Below are positions 26,371 through 35,548 of a stretch of DNA of 64,000 bases, piece after piece (within the stretch, counting starts at the first letter, position 1; each line of letters starts with the position of its first letter). The position numbers and the translations under genes are program-made. Origin of the DNA: Parabacteroides faecis (GTDB lineage Bacteria > Bacteroidota > Bacteroidia > Bacteroidales > Tannerellaceae). The notes beneath the pieces are model-generated. The model saw only the letters and a list, made by a program, of their open reading frames with translations, made no database searches and was not told the DNA's origin. Where the stretch lies: the NCBI RefSeq assembly GCF_014647375.1, contig NZ_BMPB01000003.1, positions 124,001 to 188,000 on the forward strand. Direction: 5' to 3'.

Positions 26371-27753
26371 TTAGTTATGAATAATACGTATATTTTCAGG
26401 GGTAATCCGGATACCGACACGGTCACCGTCATCCCAGACATCTGTCGTATCGACGAAAATATCTTCGTCCCAGTCTGTAAACACGGTCAGATGATAATGG
26501 TTTCCTTTATAAAGGATAAACTTCACTTCACCCGTCAGTGTACCGTCTTCCTCATTGTCTTCCAGAATGACATGGCGGAAATCGACCTCGACTTTTACCG
26601 GAGTATCGCCTTCCACATCCGTCACTTCCTTACATTCAAAGGTTGTTCCCAGGAACTCGACATGCGTCGGATCGATCATTTTGCCTTCAAACGTATTGCA
26701 GACGCGCTCTTTCTTCATGACATGGATATCGAAAGGTTTCACCAGTAATCCGACCTCCTGTCCCGCATCGAAACAATGATAGTCCTGTACCATGAATTCA
26801 TAACCTTCGGGAGTTTGCACCATCATTTCATAATGGACTCCTTTAAAGATAGAAGATGTCACCGTACCGGTCAGCATCGCCGCTTCCGACGGATCGAAAA
26901 TATAGATATCTTCCGGACGGATCACGACATCTACCGGTGTCTGCTCTCCAAAGCCTTCATCGACACACTCAAAGTCATGTCCGGCAAAAGAGACTTGTTT
27001 ATCTTTGATCATCAATCCGTTCAAGATGTTACTTTCACCGATGAAGTCGGCAACGAACGAATTGATCGGTTCGTTATAAATATCGATGGGAGTTCCGATC
27101 TGCTGAATACGGCCTTCACTCATAACGACGATCGTATCGCTCAGAGTCAATGCCTCCTCCTGGTCGTGAGTTACGTAAACAAAAGTGATACCGAGCGATT
27201 TATGCATTTCCTTCAACTCCATCTGCATATCCTTGCGCATCTTCAGGTCGAGGGCAGCCAGCGGTTCGTCGAGCAGCAACACTTCCGGTTCGTTCACGAT
27301 GGCACGGGCAATCGCCACACGCTGTTGCTGTCCGCCCGAAAGGGAATCCACATCGCGGTATTCGTAGTCGGTCATACCTACCATCTTCAACGCCTGTTTG
27401 ACCTTTTTCTCGATCACGGCAGACGGTAGCTTCTTCAGTTTCAGACCGAAAGCAATATTATTAAAAACGTTCAGGTGAGGGAATAATGCATATTTCTGGA
27501 ACACCGTGTTGACCGGACGTTTATGCGGCGGCGTTTGCGTTATTTCTTTTCCTGCAATAGAGATCTCCCCTTCCGAAGCTGTCTGAAATCCGGCTATCAG
27601 ACGTAACAAGGTTGTTTTTCCACAACCGGAAGGTCCTAAAATAGTAACAAACTCGCCCTTGCGGACAAACAAATTTACATCATTCAGCACGGCCTTGTCG
27701 CCAAAGAACTTGGAGACATGTTCCACACCAATAATGCAGTCGGACTTTTGCAT
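26371..27753 (-). CDS. potA: Spermidine/putrescine ABC transporter ATPase PotA with duplicated C-terminal TOBE-like region
   Basis: This 460-residue ATPase has Walker [10 protein letters not shown] (about 40-48), signature [14 protein letters not shown], Walker [13 protein letters not shown] and the switch His in VTHDQEEA. After the ATPase domain comes a TOBE-type region, as in other PotA proteins. About 90 extra residues then form what looks like a second TOBE-like unit: [31 protein letters not shown] resembles [30 protein letters not shown]. Usual PotA proteins have about 350-380 residues. It is the first gene of the operon. Confidence 0.94.
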   Translation of the reverse strand: MQKSDCIIGVEHVSKFFGDKAVLNDVNLFVRKGEFVTILGPSGCGKTTLLRLIAGFQTASEGEISIAGKEITQTPPHKRPVNTVFQKYALFPHLNVFNNIAFGLKLKKLPSAVIEKKVKQALKMVGMTDYEYRDVDSLSGGQQQRVAIARAIVNEPEVLLLDEPLAALDLKMRKDMQMELKEMHKSLGITFVYVTHDQEEALTLSDTIVVMSEGRIQQIGTPIDIYNEPINSFVADFIGESNILNGLMIKDKQVSFAGHDFECVDEGFGEQTPVDVVIRPEDIYIFDPSEAAMLTGTVTSSIFKGVHYEMMVQTPEGYEFMVQDYHCFDAGQEVGLLVKPFDIHVMKKERVCNTFEGKMIDPTHVEFLGTTFECKEVTDVEGDTPVKVEVDFRHVILEDNEEDGTLTGEVKFILYKGNHYHLTVFTDWDEDIFVDTTDVWDDGDRVGIRITPENIRIIHN

Positions 27754-27814
27754 AGATTTATCCCTTTTCCTTACAAGTTAAACATATAATCGCTTGCTTT
27801 CTTAAAAAGCGGCA

Positions 27815-27844
27815 CAAAGGTATACAATTTAGGGGACATACAAA
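27815..27844 (-). promoter_or_regulatory. Promoter of the potABCD operon
   Basis: On the minus strand TTTG (27844-27841) is followed, after 18 bases, by TACCTTTG (27822-27815), matching the -33/-7 layout of Bacteroidetes promoters. The potA ATG lies 62 bases further on. Confidence 0.65.
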
Positions 27845-27893
27845 GGGTTTGGACCGTTAAGAGATGGATATATATAAAGAACAATATCCAACT

Positions 27894-29084
27894 TTATTGG
27901 CTTCCCTTGGGCAAGACCAGATTCAGGATTACTCCCAGCAGAGCCGCCAGGCCGATTCCCGCCATCGTAAATTCACCAAACTCCAGGGAGGCTCCGCCAA
28001 TACCAAAGGTGAGAATCAACGAGACTATGATCAGATTACGGGTATCTCCCAGATTTGTCCTGTTCTGTATCAGACTATTTATACCGACAGCAGCGATCGT
28101 TCCGAACAACAACAGCATAATTCCGCCCAGTACGGCAGGCGGGATCGATTTAAGGAAAGCACTGACCTTGCCGAAAACGGAAAAGACAATCCCTGCCACC
28201 GCTGCAATACGGATAACGGCCGGATCCGTGATCTTCGTCAGCGATATAGCTCCGGTCACCTCTGAATAAGTGGTTACAGGAGGTCCGCCGATCAGCCCGG
28301 CAGCCACACAAGCTAAACCGTCGCCCAGCATAGTCCGGTGCAATCCCGGATCTTTCACAAAATCTTTGCCCGTCACTTCGTTAATGGCATATACATCTCC
28401 GATATGTTCTATGATCGGGGCGATCGTCACCGGGATCATAAAGATCACAGCTTCCCACGACAACTCCGGCTTGACGAACTGAGGCAACGCAAACCAGGGG
28501 GCCGCAATGATCGGCTCGAAGTCGATCACCTTAAAAAAGCATGCAGCAATATATCCGACGATAATCCCGCAGAAGATAGGAATCAGCTTGATCATCCCCC
28601 GTCCCAACAACGATGCCAGAACAGCAGTAAACAGAGCGATCAGTGCCAGCGGCCAGTTTTCTTTCGCCATATTCACACCCGAACCCGCCAACGACAGACC
28701 GATCAATATGATGACCGGCCCGATCACAACCGGTGGAAATAACCGCTTGATGAACCCGATGCCACGCCACTTCACCAACATGCTCATCAGTCCGTAGACA
28801 GCACCGACAGCCACCAGTCCCGACATTGTCCCCGGTAAACCATATAATTCAGTCGCTTTAATGATGGGTGCCACGAAAGCGAAGCTACTTCCCAGAAAAA
28901 TCGGCACTTTCCCCTTTGTTACCAAATGAAAGATCAATGTTCCTAATCCGGCAGTGAAAAGGGCTGTCGAAGGATCTAAACCCACCAGTAGAGGGACTAA
29001 GACGGTGGCACCAAAGGCTACAAAGAGAAATTGAACGCCTACTACCGTCTTTTGAGCAGGGCCCAGTGATTTTTTGCTGTCCAT
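27894..29084 (-). CDS. uraA: Uracil/xanthine permease of the UraA family
   Basis: This 396-residue nucleobase:cation symporter has about 14 membrane segments. Family motifs include FGATVLVPLLVGLDPSTALFTAGLGTL, PIFLGSSFAFVAPI, IPVTIAPIIEHIGDVYAI (substrate-binding Glu) and GGPPVTTYSEVTGAISLT. UraA-type uracil uptake is the most likely role, although xanthine or uric acid cannot be excluded. The ATG at 29084 is chosen; the frame upstream opens only at a TTG inside the promoter palindrome region. Confidence 0.93.
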   Translation of the reverse strand: MDSKKSLGPAQKTVVGVQFLFVAFGATVLVPLLVGLDPSTALFTAGLGTLIFHLVTKGKVPIFLGSSFAFVAPIIKATELYGLPGTMSGLVAVGAVYGLMSMLVKWRGIGFIKRLFPPVVIGPVIILIGLSLAGSGVNMAKENWPLALIALFTAVLASLLGRGMIKLIPIFCGIIVGYIAACFFKVIDFEPIIAAPWFALPQFVKPELSWEAVIFMIPVTIAPIIEHIGDVYAINEVTGKDFVKDPGLHRTMLGDGLACVAAGLIGGPPVTTYSEVTGAISLTKITDPAVIRIAAVAGIVFSVFGKVSAFLKSIPPAVLGGIMLLLFGTIAAVGINSLIQNRTNLGDTRNLIIVSLILTFGIGGASLEFGEFTMAGIGLAALLGVILNLVLPKGSQ

Positions 29085-29097
29085 TGCGAAATAAAAG

Positions 29098-29119
29098 ATT
29101 ATATTTGCACAAATATAAT
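29098..29119. promoter_or_regulatory. Overlapping divergent -7 boxes of uraA and msrA in a perfect palindrome
   Basis: ATTATATTTG (29098-29107) and CAAATATAAT (29110-29119) form a perfect 22-bp dyad with a 2-base centre. Each strand presents TATATTTG as a -7 box: plus strand for msrA (29100-29107), minus strand for uraA (29117-29110). The two start sites would lie inside the opposite box. Confidence 0.65.
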
Positions 29120-29147
29120 CAGAATAATCCAAACGCTAAGAAAGAAT

Positions 29148-29654
29148 ATGACACAGAATAATTTTCATAAGGAAACAGCTTATTTCGCTTCCGGCTGTTT
29201 TTGGGGAACACAATACCATCTCGAAAAAGTAAAAGGTGTAGACAGTACGCATGTCGGCTATATGGGTGGAACTATTGATAATCCGTCCTATCCCGAAGTG
29301 AAGACCGGTACTACCGGCCATGTGGAAACAGTGGAAGTGATCTTTGATCCGTCTCAAACCAGTTTCGAACAATTAGTACGTCTTTACTTCGAAACACATG
29401 ATTTTACACAGGTTGGCGGACAAGGACCGGATATCGGCAGTCAATACCGTTCGGTTATCTTCTATTGCAGCGAAGAACAGAAAGCGATCGCAGAAGAATA
29501 TATCAGCAAATTATTCGGAATGGGATTTAAAGTGGCTACAGCATTAGAACCTGCCGGAAAGTTCTGGATCGGGGAAGATTATCACCAGCATTATTACGAC
29601 AAAAAAGGAGAAACTCCTTACTGTCATATTTATCGAAAGATATTCCATGACTGA
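29148..29654 (+). CDS. msrA: Peptide-methionine (S)-S-oxide reductase MsrA
   Basis: This 168-residue enzyme has the catalytic motif GCFWG with C17, plus TGHVETVEVIFDP, GSQYRSVIFY and the C-terminal YHQHYYDKKGETPYCHIYRKI. It repairs oxidised methionine (S-sulfoxide) in proteins. The last Cys (about residue 159) could act as the resolving cysteine. It is a single gene with a divergent promoter shared with uraA. Confidence 0.97.
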   Translation: MTQNNFHKETAYFASGCFWGTQYHLEKVKGVDSTHVGYMGGTIDNPSYPEVKTGTTGHVETVEVIFDPSQTSFEQLVRLYFETHDFTQVGGQGPDIGSQYRSVIFYCSEEQKAIAEEYISKLFGMGFKVATALEPAGKFWIGEDYHQHYYDKKGETPYCHIYRKIFHD

Positions 29655-29681
29655 TTCCATTCCCTTCGGAAGAAAATAAAA

Positions 29682-29719
29682 TTCCTCTCGGATGAAATTG
29701 AATTTTCATCCGAGAGGAA
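29682..29719. terminator. Strong hairpin between convergent msrA and GT2 genes
   Basis: A 16-bp perfect stem (TTCCTCTCGGATGAAA / TTTCATCCGAGAGGAA) closes a 6-base loop. On the minus strand it is followed by TTTTATTTTC, so it should terminate the glycosyltransferase transcript and may also stop msrA. Confidence 0.85.
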
Positions 29720-29736
29720 CTATAAAAATGTATTTA

Positions 29737-30669
29737 TCAGAAATTCTTCTTTTCGTCGATAATATATTCGGGACGCGCCTTGATCTCATCAAAGAGAATC
29801 CCGACATACTGCCCCAGGACACCCACCGTCAGCAACTGAACGCCGCCAAAGAAAATAACCGATGTCATAATGGAAGTCCAGCCGCTTTCCGCATTACTGA
29901 AACCGTATATCTTCCCGAGCGTAAACCAGGCAGCCAGAACGATACCGACCACGACGGCTATAAAACCTAAACTGGTGGCCAGACGAAGCGGTTTCTTGGA
30001 AAAATACAACATGGCTGTCGAAGCGAACTTCCACATCTTGCTGAAAGGATATTTTGTCTCGCCGGCAATACGTGCTTCCCGTTCATAGTAAAACGGCACT
30101 TGCTTATAGCCGAGCCAACTTATCAGCCCTCTGATGTATTTACCCCGTTCCTGGAAACGATCGAACTGATCCATGATCTTCCGGTCGACCATACGGAAAT
30201 CACCCGTATCCAACGGGAAACTGACATCACTCATATAATTGAGCAAACGGTAAAAGGCTTTTGCCGTAAACTTCTTGAAAAGACTCTCGCCTTCTCTCGA
30301 CCTACGCACACAATACACGACATTGGCATTTTCCTTCTCCTGCAGTTCCAGTATGCCGGGGATCAACTCCGGAGGATCCTGCATATCGGCATCGAGTATA
30401 ACGGCCAAATCCGCATCACAATTATTGATACCGGCAGTAACCGCTGGCTGATGTCCGAAATTCCTGGAAAAATGGATTACCTTCACATGCGGGTCGGAGG
30501 CGGCAATGCCATCCAGCAACTCCCGGGTTTTATCCCGGCTTCCGTCATTTATATAAATGATCTCGGTATCGATGGACATGGACTGCAAAGCAGCTTTCGT
30601 ACGGCGATAGGATTCACCGATGACTAACTCTTCGTTGTAACAGGGAACTATGACTGCGAGCTTCTTCAT
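29737..30669 (-). CDS. Family 2 glycosyltransferase, GtrB/DPM1-like
   Basis: This 310-residue protein has a GT-A domain (AVIVPCYNEELVIGESYRRT, YINDGSRDKT, VILDADMQDPPELI with the metal-binding DAD) and two C-terminal membrane helices (about 225-250 and 262-290). This layout is typical of GtrB/polyprenyl-phosphate glycosyltransferases, which charge undecaprenyl phosphate with a sugar. A GtrA-like flippase gene lies five bases upstream, so the pair could supply lipid-linked sugar for surface-polymer decoration. Confidence 0.93.
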   Translation of the reverse strand: MKKLAVIVPCYNEELVIGESYRRTKAALQSMSIDTEIIYINDGSRDKTRELLDGIAASDPHVKVIHFSRNFGHQPAVTAGINNCDADLAVILDADMQDPPELIPGILELQEKENANVVYCVRRSREGESLFKKFTAKAFYRLLNYMSDVSFPLDTGDFRMVDRKIMDQFDRFQERGKYIRGLISWLGYKQVPFYYEREARIAGETKYPFSKMWKFASTAMLYFSKKPLRLATSLGFIAVVVGIVLAAWFTLGKIYGFSNAESGWTSIMTSVIFFGGVQLLTVGVLGQYVGILFDEIKARPEYIIDEKKNF

Positions 30670-30674
30670 TTCCG

Positions 30675-31055
30675 TTAAGCCTTAAAGGTATAAAACTTGT
30701 TTATTAAAAAATTGATCGCTGTATAGAAAACCATTCCTATTAAATGGTTGTAGTAATGATCGATCGTTAACTGGGAATTTAATAGAAGTACCAGTCCGTA
30801 TTGCAGGACATAACATACCGCAAACGCAATACCGAAGCGGATTGCACCTTTCGTCCACCCGGTAGAACTTCCCTTGAAAGTCCATTGCTTGTTCCAGATG
30901 AAACTATTCAGCAATCCTGCTACATATCCCGTTAAATTAGATAAACCTTCCCGACATCCGAAGAGTTTCATCATCACCCAGATAACAGCCATTGTTATCA
31001 AGGTGTTACTCACCCCTACCACGCCATACTTAATGGCTTGTTTTACTGTTTCCAT
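30675..31055 (-). CDS. GtrA-family membrane protein
   Basis: This 126-residue protein has four predicted helices and the GtrA pattern: IKYGVVGVSNTLITMAVIWVMMKL at the start, LTGYVAGLLNSFIWNKQWTFKG and a final INFLINKFYTFK. GtrA proteins are thought to flip polyprenyl-phosphate-linked sugars. It sits between an unknown gene, which overlaps it by 26 bases, and the GT2 gene. Confidence 0.9.
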   Translation of the reverse strand: METVKQAIKYGVVGVSNTLITMAVIWVMMKLFGCREGLSNLTGYVAGLLNSFIWNKQWTFKGSSTGWTKGAIRFGIAFAVCYVLQYGLVLLLNSQLTIDHYYNHLIGMVFYTAINFLINKFYTFKA

Positions 31056-31785
31056 TCTTATTTATAATATCAGTAATCTCCTGCTGCGTAAGTTCTTTTA
31101 CGTTCGTTATCGTAAAGATATCCGAAAGGAAATCACCGTACTGATTACATTCATTGATAACCCTGTCGAGAGTTAACTTGATGTCTGCACGCACCGGTAT
31201 CAAAAATACCAGTTCCACATATTGTTCACCGATCGTCAACCGTTCTATCTCACAGTCTGCCTGCGGCAAAAAGTAAGCGAATTCACGTTCGATCACTTTA
31301 CGCTGATAGTCCAGAAAAGGGTTCCTGTCCTTGGACAACATCAATACGTAAAAGCGCAATTTTTCACCTTTGCCTCCCAGCCCTGTAGAAATATATATTT
31401 GTTTCTCATCCGACAATTCCGACTCCAACGAGATACGGCTTTCCATCAAAGCCATATATGCCCAATTGCTGACATCTTCATCGGGATGCTGCACATAATC
31501 TTCCAGCATCCGATAGGCTTTCACTTCCTTTGAAGTGGCCAACATGGATAAAATATATTTCTTATAATCGGTTGTCGCCTCCGGATTAGACAGACTTTCG
31601 CGGAAGGCTGTATAATCCATATCATCCAAATCTTGCTTCACTTTGCCTTTACGAACCTGTTCGGAATATTTAAAATATTCCATCTGAAGTTCTACCGGAA
31701 CACGCTGTTCTAAAATATGGAAATGTCCGTCCATCTTACTAAAAGAGTCACGGAACCTCTTGAATACATCGCCTTCTTCTTTCAT
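31030..31785 (-). CDS. Protein of unknown function, first gene of the GtrA/GT2 operon
   Basis: I do not recognise this 251-residue protein. It has no signal peptide or membrane helix. The N-terminal half is mostly helical and charged (for example SLSNPEATTDYKKYILSMLATSKEVKAYRMLEDYVQHPDEDVSNWAYMALMESRI, which looks like a short HEAT-type repeat). The C-terminal half looks alpha/beta. It overlaps gtrA by 26 bases, so translation is probably coupled. A regulatory or scaffolding role for the glycosyltransferase pair is possible but unsupported. Confidence 0.8.
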   Translation of the reverse strand: MKEEGDVFKRFRDSFSKMDGHFHILEQRVPVELQMEYFKYSEQVRKGKVKQDLDDMDYTAFRESLSNPEATTDYKKYILSMLATSKEVKAYRMLEDYVQHPDEDVSNWAYMALMESRISLESELSDEKQIYISTGLGGKGEKLRFYVLMLSKDRNPFLDYQRKVIEREFAYFLPQADCEIERLTIGEQYVELVFLIPVRADIKLTLDRVINECNQYGDFLSDIFTITNVKELTQQEITDIINKNGNSKTSH

Positions 31786-31835
31786 AGACCTGTTTTTTTA
31801 GTTATATACTATACCCAATAAACAAGAAACTAAGA

Positions 31836-31843
31836 CAAAAGTA
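31836..31843 (-). promoter_or_regulatory. -7 promoter box for the unknown/GtrA/GT2 operon
   Basis: The minus strand reads TACTTTTG, 51 bases before the ATG at 31785. Confidence 0.5.
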
Positions 31844-31882
31844 AGGCTTTTTCCCGATATTTTTGGTATTATCGTACAAAAA

Positions 31883-31918
31883 CGGGGATAAAGGCCCATA
31901 AAAAGCACTCTATCCCCG
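31883..31918 (-). terminator. Terminator after the ribose-module operon
   Basis: CGGGGATA (31883-31890) pairs with TATCCCCG (31911-31918). On the minus strand it is followed by TTTTTG, beyond the end of the transporter gene. Confidence 0.7.
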
Positions 31919-31940
31919 GATTTCTTTCAATTACAAAGTA

Positions 31941-32942
31941 TCAGGCACCCGCGTAGATGAGGAAACCCAATCCTATGACGAAAAAGATAAACATACCCAG
32001 ATTCAAATAATCGGAAGATTTAGGTGCTCCCCGGAACTCATGCCAAACCAGGATCCCCCATAAGGCGGAGACTAACGTCGCTCCCTGCCCTAAACCATAG
32101 GATATTGCCGCTCCTGCCTTTTCGGATGCGATCATACTGAATGATTGCCCGACACACCAGATCACGCCTCCCAATACTCCGACAAGATGAGTTCGGATAT
32201 TGCCTTTGAAATAACCGCTTATGGAGACAGGCGCACCTTCCACCGGCTTCTTCATCGCGATCGTATTGAACAGGAAATTACTGGCAAAAACACCCAAAGC
32301 AAAAATGAATACAGCCGTATAAGGTGTCAGTTTTCCGGCTGCCGGAGAGGCAAAATTATCCAGGTCCATCGAAGCAGCTACAAAACGGTAGAAGAAAGCC
32401 ATAATCACACCGGCGGCAACAGAAATAAAGATGCCTTTACCGGATACTTTCTTCGATCCGACCAGGGCTTTTTTATAGGCCAGGCCGTTCAATATAATGG
32501 CAACCGTGATCAAAGCTACACCTGCAAAGATATAGGACGGTTCTCCTTTTGCCGCACCGAAATAATTGATCAGCACGCCCAACACCAGGGCTAACCCAAC
32601 TCCCACTGGAAAAGCGACGGACATTCCGCATATAGCGATTGCCGCCGAAAGCAGAATATTGGAAGCATTGAAAATAACACCTCCCAGGAAAGCACTGCCT
32701 ATATTGTTCCAGTCCGCCTGTATCAGGTCGGGCAGAAAACTGCGCCCTTCCGAACCAAAACTACCCAGGGTAAAAGCGGAAAGGATGGAGAATAAAAGTA
32801 CTCCGATCACATAATCCCAATAAAAGAACTCGTACCTCCATGTTCTGGAAGCCAACTTCTGTGTGTTTCCCCAGGAGCCCCAGCATAGCATGGTAACGAC
32901 ACAGAAAACGATTGCTAAAGTATAACTTTGTACGATAAACAT
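31941..32942 (-). CDS. GRP/DMT-type sugar transporter (RusT-like)
   Basis: This 333-residue membrane protein has about ten helices and resembles the glucose/ribose (GRP) and ureide-permease branch of drug/metabolite transporters. Motifs include VTMLCWGSWGNTQKLA, GGVIFNASNILLSAAIAICGMSVAFPVGVGLALVLG and GLGQGATLVSALWGILVWHEF. Its position, eight bases after a nucleoside hydrolase and in one run with ribokinase, suggests inner-membrane import of ribose. It is the likely counterpart of the transporter in the ribose-utilisation system of Bacteroides thetaiotaomicron. Confidence 0.82.
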   Translation of the reverse strand: MFIVQSYTLAIVFCVVTMLCWGSWGNTQKLASRTWRYEFFYWDYVIGVLLFSILSAFTLGSFGSEGRSFLPDLIQADWNNIGSAFLGGVIFNASNILLSAAIAICGMSVAFPVGVGLALVLGVLINYFGAAKGEPSYIFAGVALITVAIILNGLAYKKALVGSKKVSGKGIFISVAAGVIMAFFYRFVAASMDLDNFASPAAGKLTPYTAVFIFALGVFASNFLFNTIAMKKPVEGAPVSISGYFKGNIRTHLVGVLGGVIWCVGQSFSMIASEKAGAAISYGLGQGATLVSALWGILVWHEFRGAPKSSDYLNLGMFIFFVIGLGFLIYAGA

Positions 32943-32949
32943 AACTTTT

Positions 32950-33963
32950 CTATTTTAATACAGGTTGATGCATCATATAATTATCCAGCAAAGCTGCCAT
33001 CTGGCTGGCCGGAACTTTTTCGATCAGCCGAAGGTCCCGACCGTTCTCATCCGGGATCCAGGTGTTGCTGCCTTCTTCATCGATTACCTTAAAGATTCCC
33101 CGTTCTACGTTATAGTACGGTTCATAACCTTTGATCGCAACCAGAACCGCCGTCAGGTCCCAGCTCATCCGACCGTCCGGATCGCCTTCTGCAAAACACT
33201 GTGCATAGGTGTCTTTGACAGGACTATTATCTATATCGGATGCCACCAGTTTCTTCCCGGTAAAAATGACATTACCGATCTCAAAGCCACTGAAAACGAT
33301 CTCTGTAGGCCATTGTTCGGCAACTACTTTCGATGCCGGTGTATCACAAAGCACATTAAACTCACGTCCCTGCGGGAACAAGCCTGCCATCGCCACGACT
33401 CTTTTTACCTTTTTAGCAACCAGTTCCTTTCCTGATAACGGGCTGTATTCATCGCCGGCAGAAAGCAGCAGGTCCTTCAGATTCGTGAAAAAGCCGACAG
33501 TACAAATGACAACGCTGCCATCCGGTTGAGAACTTAATATTTTACGATATACCTGGACTGCATCCGGAGCGTCCGATGTCTTTTTGGTCTTATGCGGATA
33601 TTTAGCCGGTAATATCTCCGTCCATTTTATTTTATGACCGGAAGTCATTGTTACACCACCTTCGCTTTTAGGTGCTCCCAACGGAATATCAGGGCGGTTG
33701 AAATATATATTCAACACCTCTATACAAGGAATAACCAATTCATCGTGGTTAGAAGACAAGGTTGCGAGTATATTCACATAACCGCTGTCGGCTAGTGCAT
33801 GCATAACAGCCATCGCCCCTACGTCGTCGTAATCAGGGCCCAAATCGGTATCCAGAATCAGATTCACTGGTTGTACGGCAGCTTCCTGCGTTGCTTTCTT
33901 CTCTGTTCCGTTACAGGCGACCAGCAGGGATAATACACAGATTAACAAAAAGGATTGTTTCAT
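32950..33963 (-). CDS. Exported inosine-uridine-type nucleoside hydrolase
   Basis: This 337-residue protein has a lipoprotein signal (MKQSFLLICVLSLLVAC) and the calcium-binding N-terminal motif of nucleoside hydrolases, LILDTDLGPDYDDVGAMAV, plus VVICTVGFFTNLKDLL. It would split ribonucleosides into base and ribose in the periplasm. It lies between an ADP-ribosylglycohydrolase-like gene and a transporter gene with gaps of nine and seven bases. This matches the nucleoside-hydrolase role in rus-type loci. Confidence 0.92.
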   Translation of the reverse strand: MKQSFLLICVLSLLVACNGTEKKATQEAAVQPVNLILDTDLGPDYDDVGAMAVMHALADSGYVNILATLSSNHDELVIPCIEVLNIYFNRPDIPLGAPKSEGGVTMTSGHKIKWTEILPAKYPHKTKKTSDAPDAVQVYRKILSSQPDGSVVICTVGFFTNLKDLLLSAGDEYSPLSGKELVAKKVKRVVAMAGLFPQGREFNVLCDTPASKVVAEQWPTEIVFSGFEIGNVIFTGKKLVASDIDNSPVKDTYAQCFAEGDPDGRMSWDLTAVLVAIKGYEPYYNVERGIFKVIDEEGSNTWIPDENGRDLRLIEKVPASQMAALLDNYMMHQPVLK

Positions 33964-33972
33964 GATAAGACA

Positions 33973-35529
33973 TTATTGATGGTTTATTTTCAACGGGGTA
34001 TCGGAATAAACGATAGCTTCTCCGAAATTAACGGATGCATCCGGTTGCGGATTCAGCCACTTGAAAGAGACTGTATGCGGTTTCTTCGGCAACTGATATT
34101 TCCAGAACAATTCATGGCGGCGCGTAATATACGAAGCAGGCAGGTTGGCTGTTTCGACCAACTCCCCGTCTATATACATTTCCACACGGGCCACATATTC
34201 ATTATTATTCGACTGCACATGTCCTTTAAAGACAATACCGGTTCCTTCAAATCCGACATTTCCCACATCGGCAACACGCTTATTGACACCGATACGGTCT
34301 ACAGGATACAAGCCGTCGAATGCTTTCTCTAATTTCACAGGGACAGGCTGCTGGCAGGAAATAAGTACCTGGTCTCCTTCTATCTTTCCTCCATTCCGTT
34401 CAACAACCTGCAAAGCCTGATCGAAACTCATCCGATAGGCCTTATTAAGCGAAATCGTTGTATAGGCAAAATCCATATCCTCCACTTCTTTCAGGTTCTT
34501 CAGCCAATAGTCAGGGATTTTACTGTATCCCAGCACTGTACCTAAAATACCTGCAGCAGAAGCCGGGTTACAATCGGAATCCTGACCGCAACGGGTAGCA
34601 ATATCCATTGTTTTATAGAAGTCACCTTCGCCATACAACAGGCCGATCACAATATAGGCACTATTAATCACCGCATCAATATTGAACGGGACAAAAACAC
34701 CGTCCGGACAACCAACATCTTCACTCCATTTCTTTTCGCATTCAAACCAAGTCCGTTTCCAATCATCCGGAAATTCGTTATGCCAACGGATCACATCGTT
34801 CATACATTGATAGTAACGGCTCTCCTTTGGTATAGTTTTGAGGGCTTCGGTAACGATAAACCCGATATCATCCGAAACAAATGCCAGCGAATACATGGCT
34901 CCTACATAAACACCTCCATACCAACCGTCACCATAATTCATGATATGACCGATCTTATCCGAAATTTCAGAAGCGGTATTCGGCATTCCAGGAGACATCA
35001 GACCGGCATAATCGGCCTCGATCTGGTAATCCAGGTCATCCGCATGCGGGTTATTCAGCCAATGACCGGAAGCCGGAGGCATGATACCCTGCAAAATATT
35101 ATACCGTGCAGCCTGGTTGGCATGCCACAGCATATATCCGGCTTTTGCAAATGCCATCGCAAACGAATCGACCGGTGCATCCAATCCCAAACGGTCGAAG
35201 ACATCCACAAAGGTCAGGTCCATATAGACATCATCATACAGACCGGGATTGTTCTCATACCACCATTTGATATAGCCGTCCGGCCAGGAAATAGGGACAT
35301 AATCCTGTATCATCGTCCCGTTATAACGAAACTCCGTCGGTCCTCCGTACGTACAACCGATCGTTTGTCCGGCCCATCCTCCTTTGATTTTATCCATCAG
35401 CTTCTCCTTACTGATGGCTATTTCCGACGGTAAGACGATTTGCTTTCCGGCAGACGGTTGTTCCGAACAGGCTACAGTTCCCAACAGGAATAAACAGCCG
35501 GATAAAATAGGTACAATCAGATTTTTCAT
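33973..35529 (-). CDS. Exported ADP-ribosylglycohydrolase-family lipoprotein
   Basis: This 518-residue protein has the signal MKNLIVPILSGCLFLLGTVAC (ATG at 35529; the longer frame opens at a GTG). The ADP-ribosylglycohydrolase fold follows: LMDKIKGGWAGQTIGCTYGGPTEF, DDVYMDLTFVDVFDRLG and GQDSDCNPASAAGILGTVLGY with the metal-binding D-x-D. A beta-rich C-terminal domain of about 130 residues follows. Cytoplasmic relatives remove ADP-ribose from proteins. Export and linkage to nucleoside hydrolase and ribokinase suggest it frees ribose from ADP-ribose-like or other ribosides. Confidence 0.9.
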   Translation of the reverse strand: MKNLIVPILSGCLFLLGTVACSEQPSAGKQIVLPSEIAISKEKLMDKIKGGWAGQTIGCTYGGPTEFRYNGTMIQDYVPISWPDGYIKWWYENNPGLYDDVYMDLTFVDVFDRLGLDAPVDSFAMAFAKAGYMLWHANQAARYNILQGIMPPASGHWLNNPHADDLDYQIEADYAGLMSPGMPNTASEISDKIGHIMNYGDGWYGGVYVGAMYSLAFVSDDIGFIVTEALKTIPKESRYYQCMNDVIRWHNEFPDDWKRTWFECEKKWSEDVGCPDGVFVPFNIDAVINSAYIVIGLLYGEGDFYKTMDIATRCGQDSDCNPASAAGILGTVLGYSKIPDYWLKNLKEVEDMDFAYTTISLNKAYRMSFDQALQVVERNGGKIEGDQVLISCQQPVPVKLEKAFDGLYPVDRIGVNKRVADVGNVGFEGTGIVFKGHVQSNNNEYVARVEMYIDGELVETANLPASYITRRHELFWKYQLPKKPHTVSFKWLNPQPDASVNFGEAIVYSDTPLKINHQ

Positions 35530-35548
35530 AATTAGCAGATTATAATGT

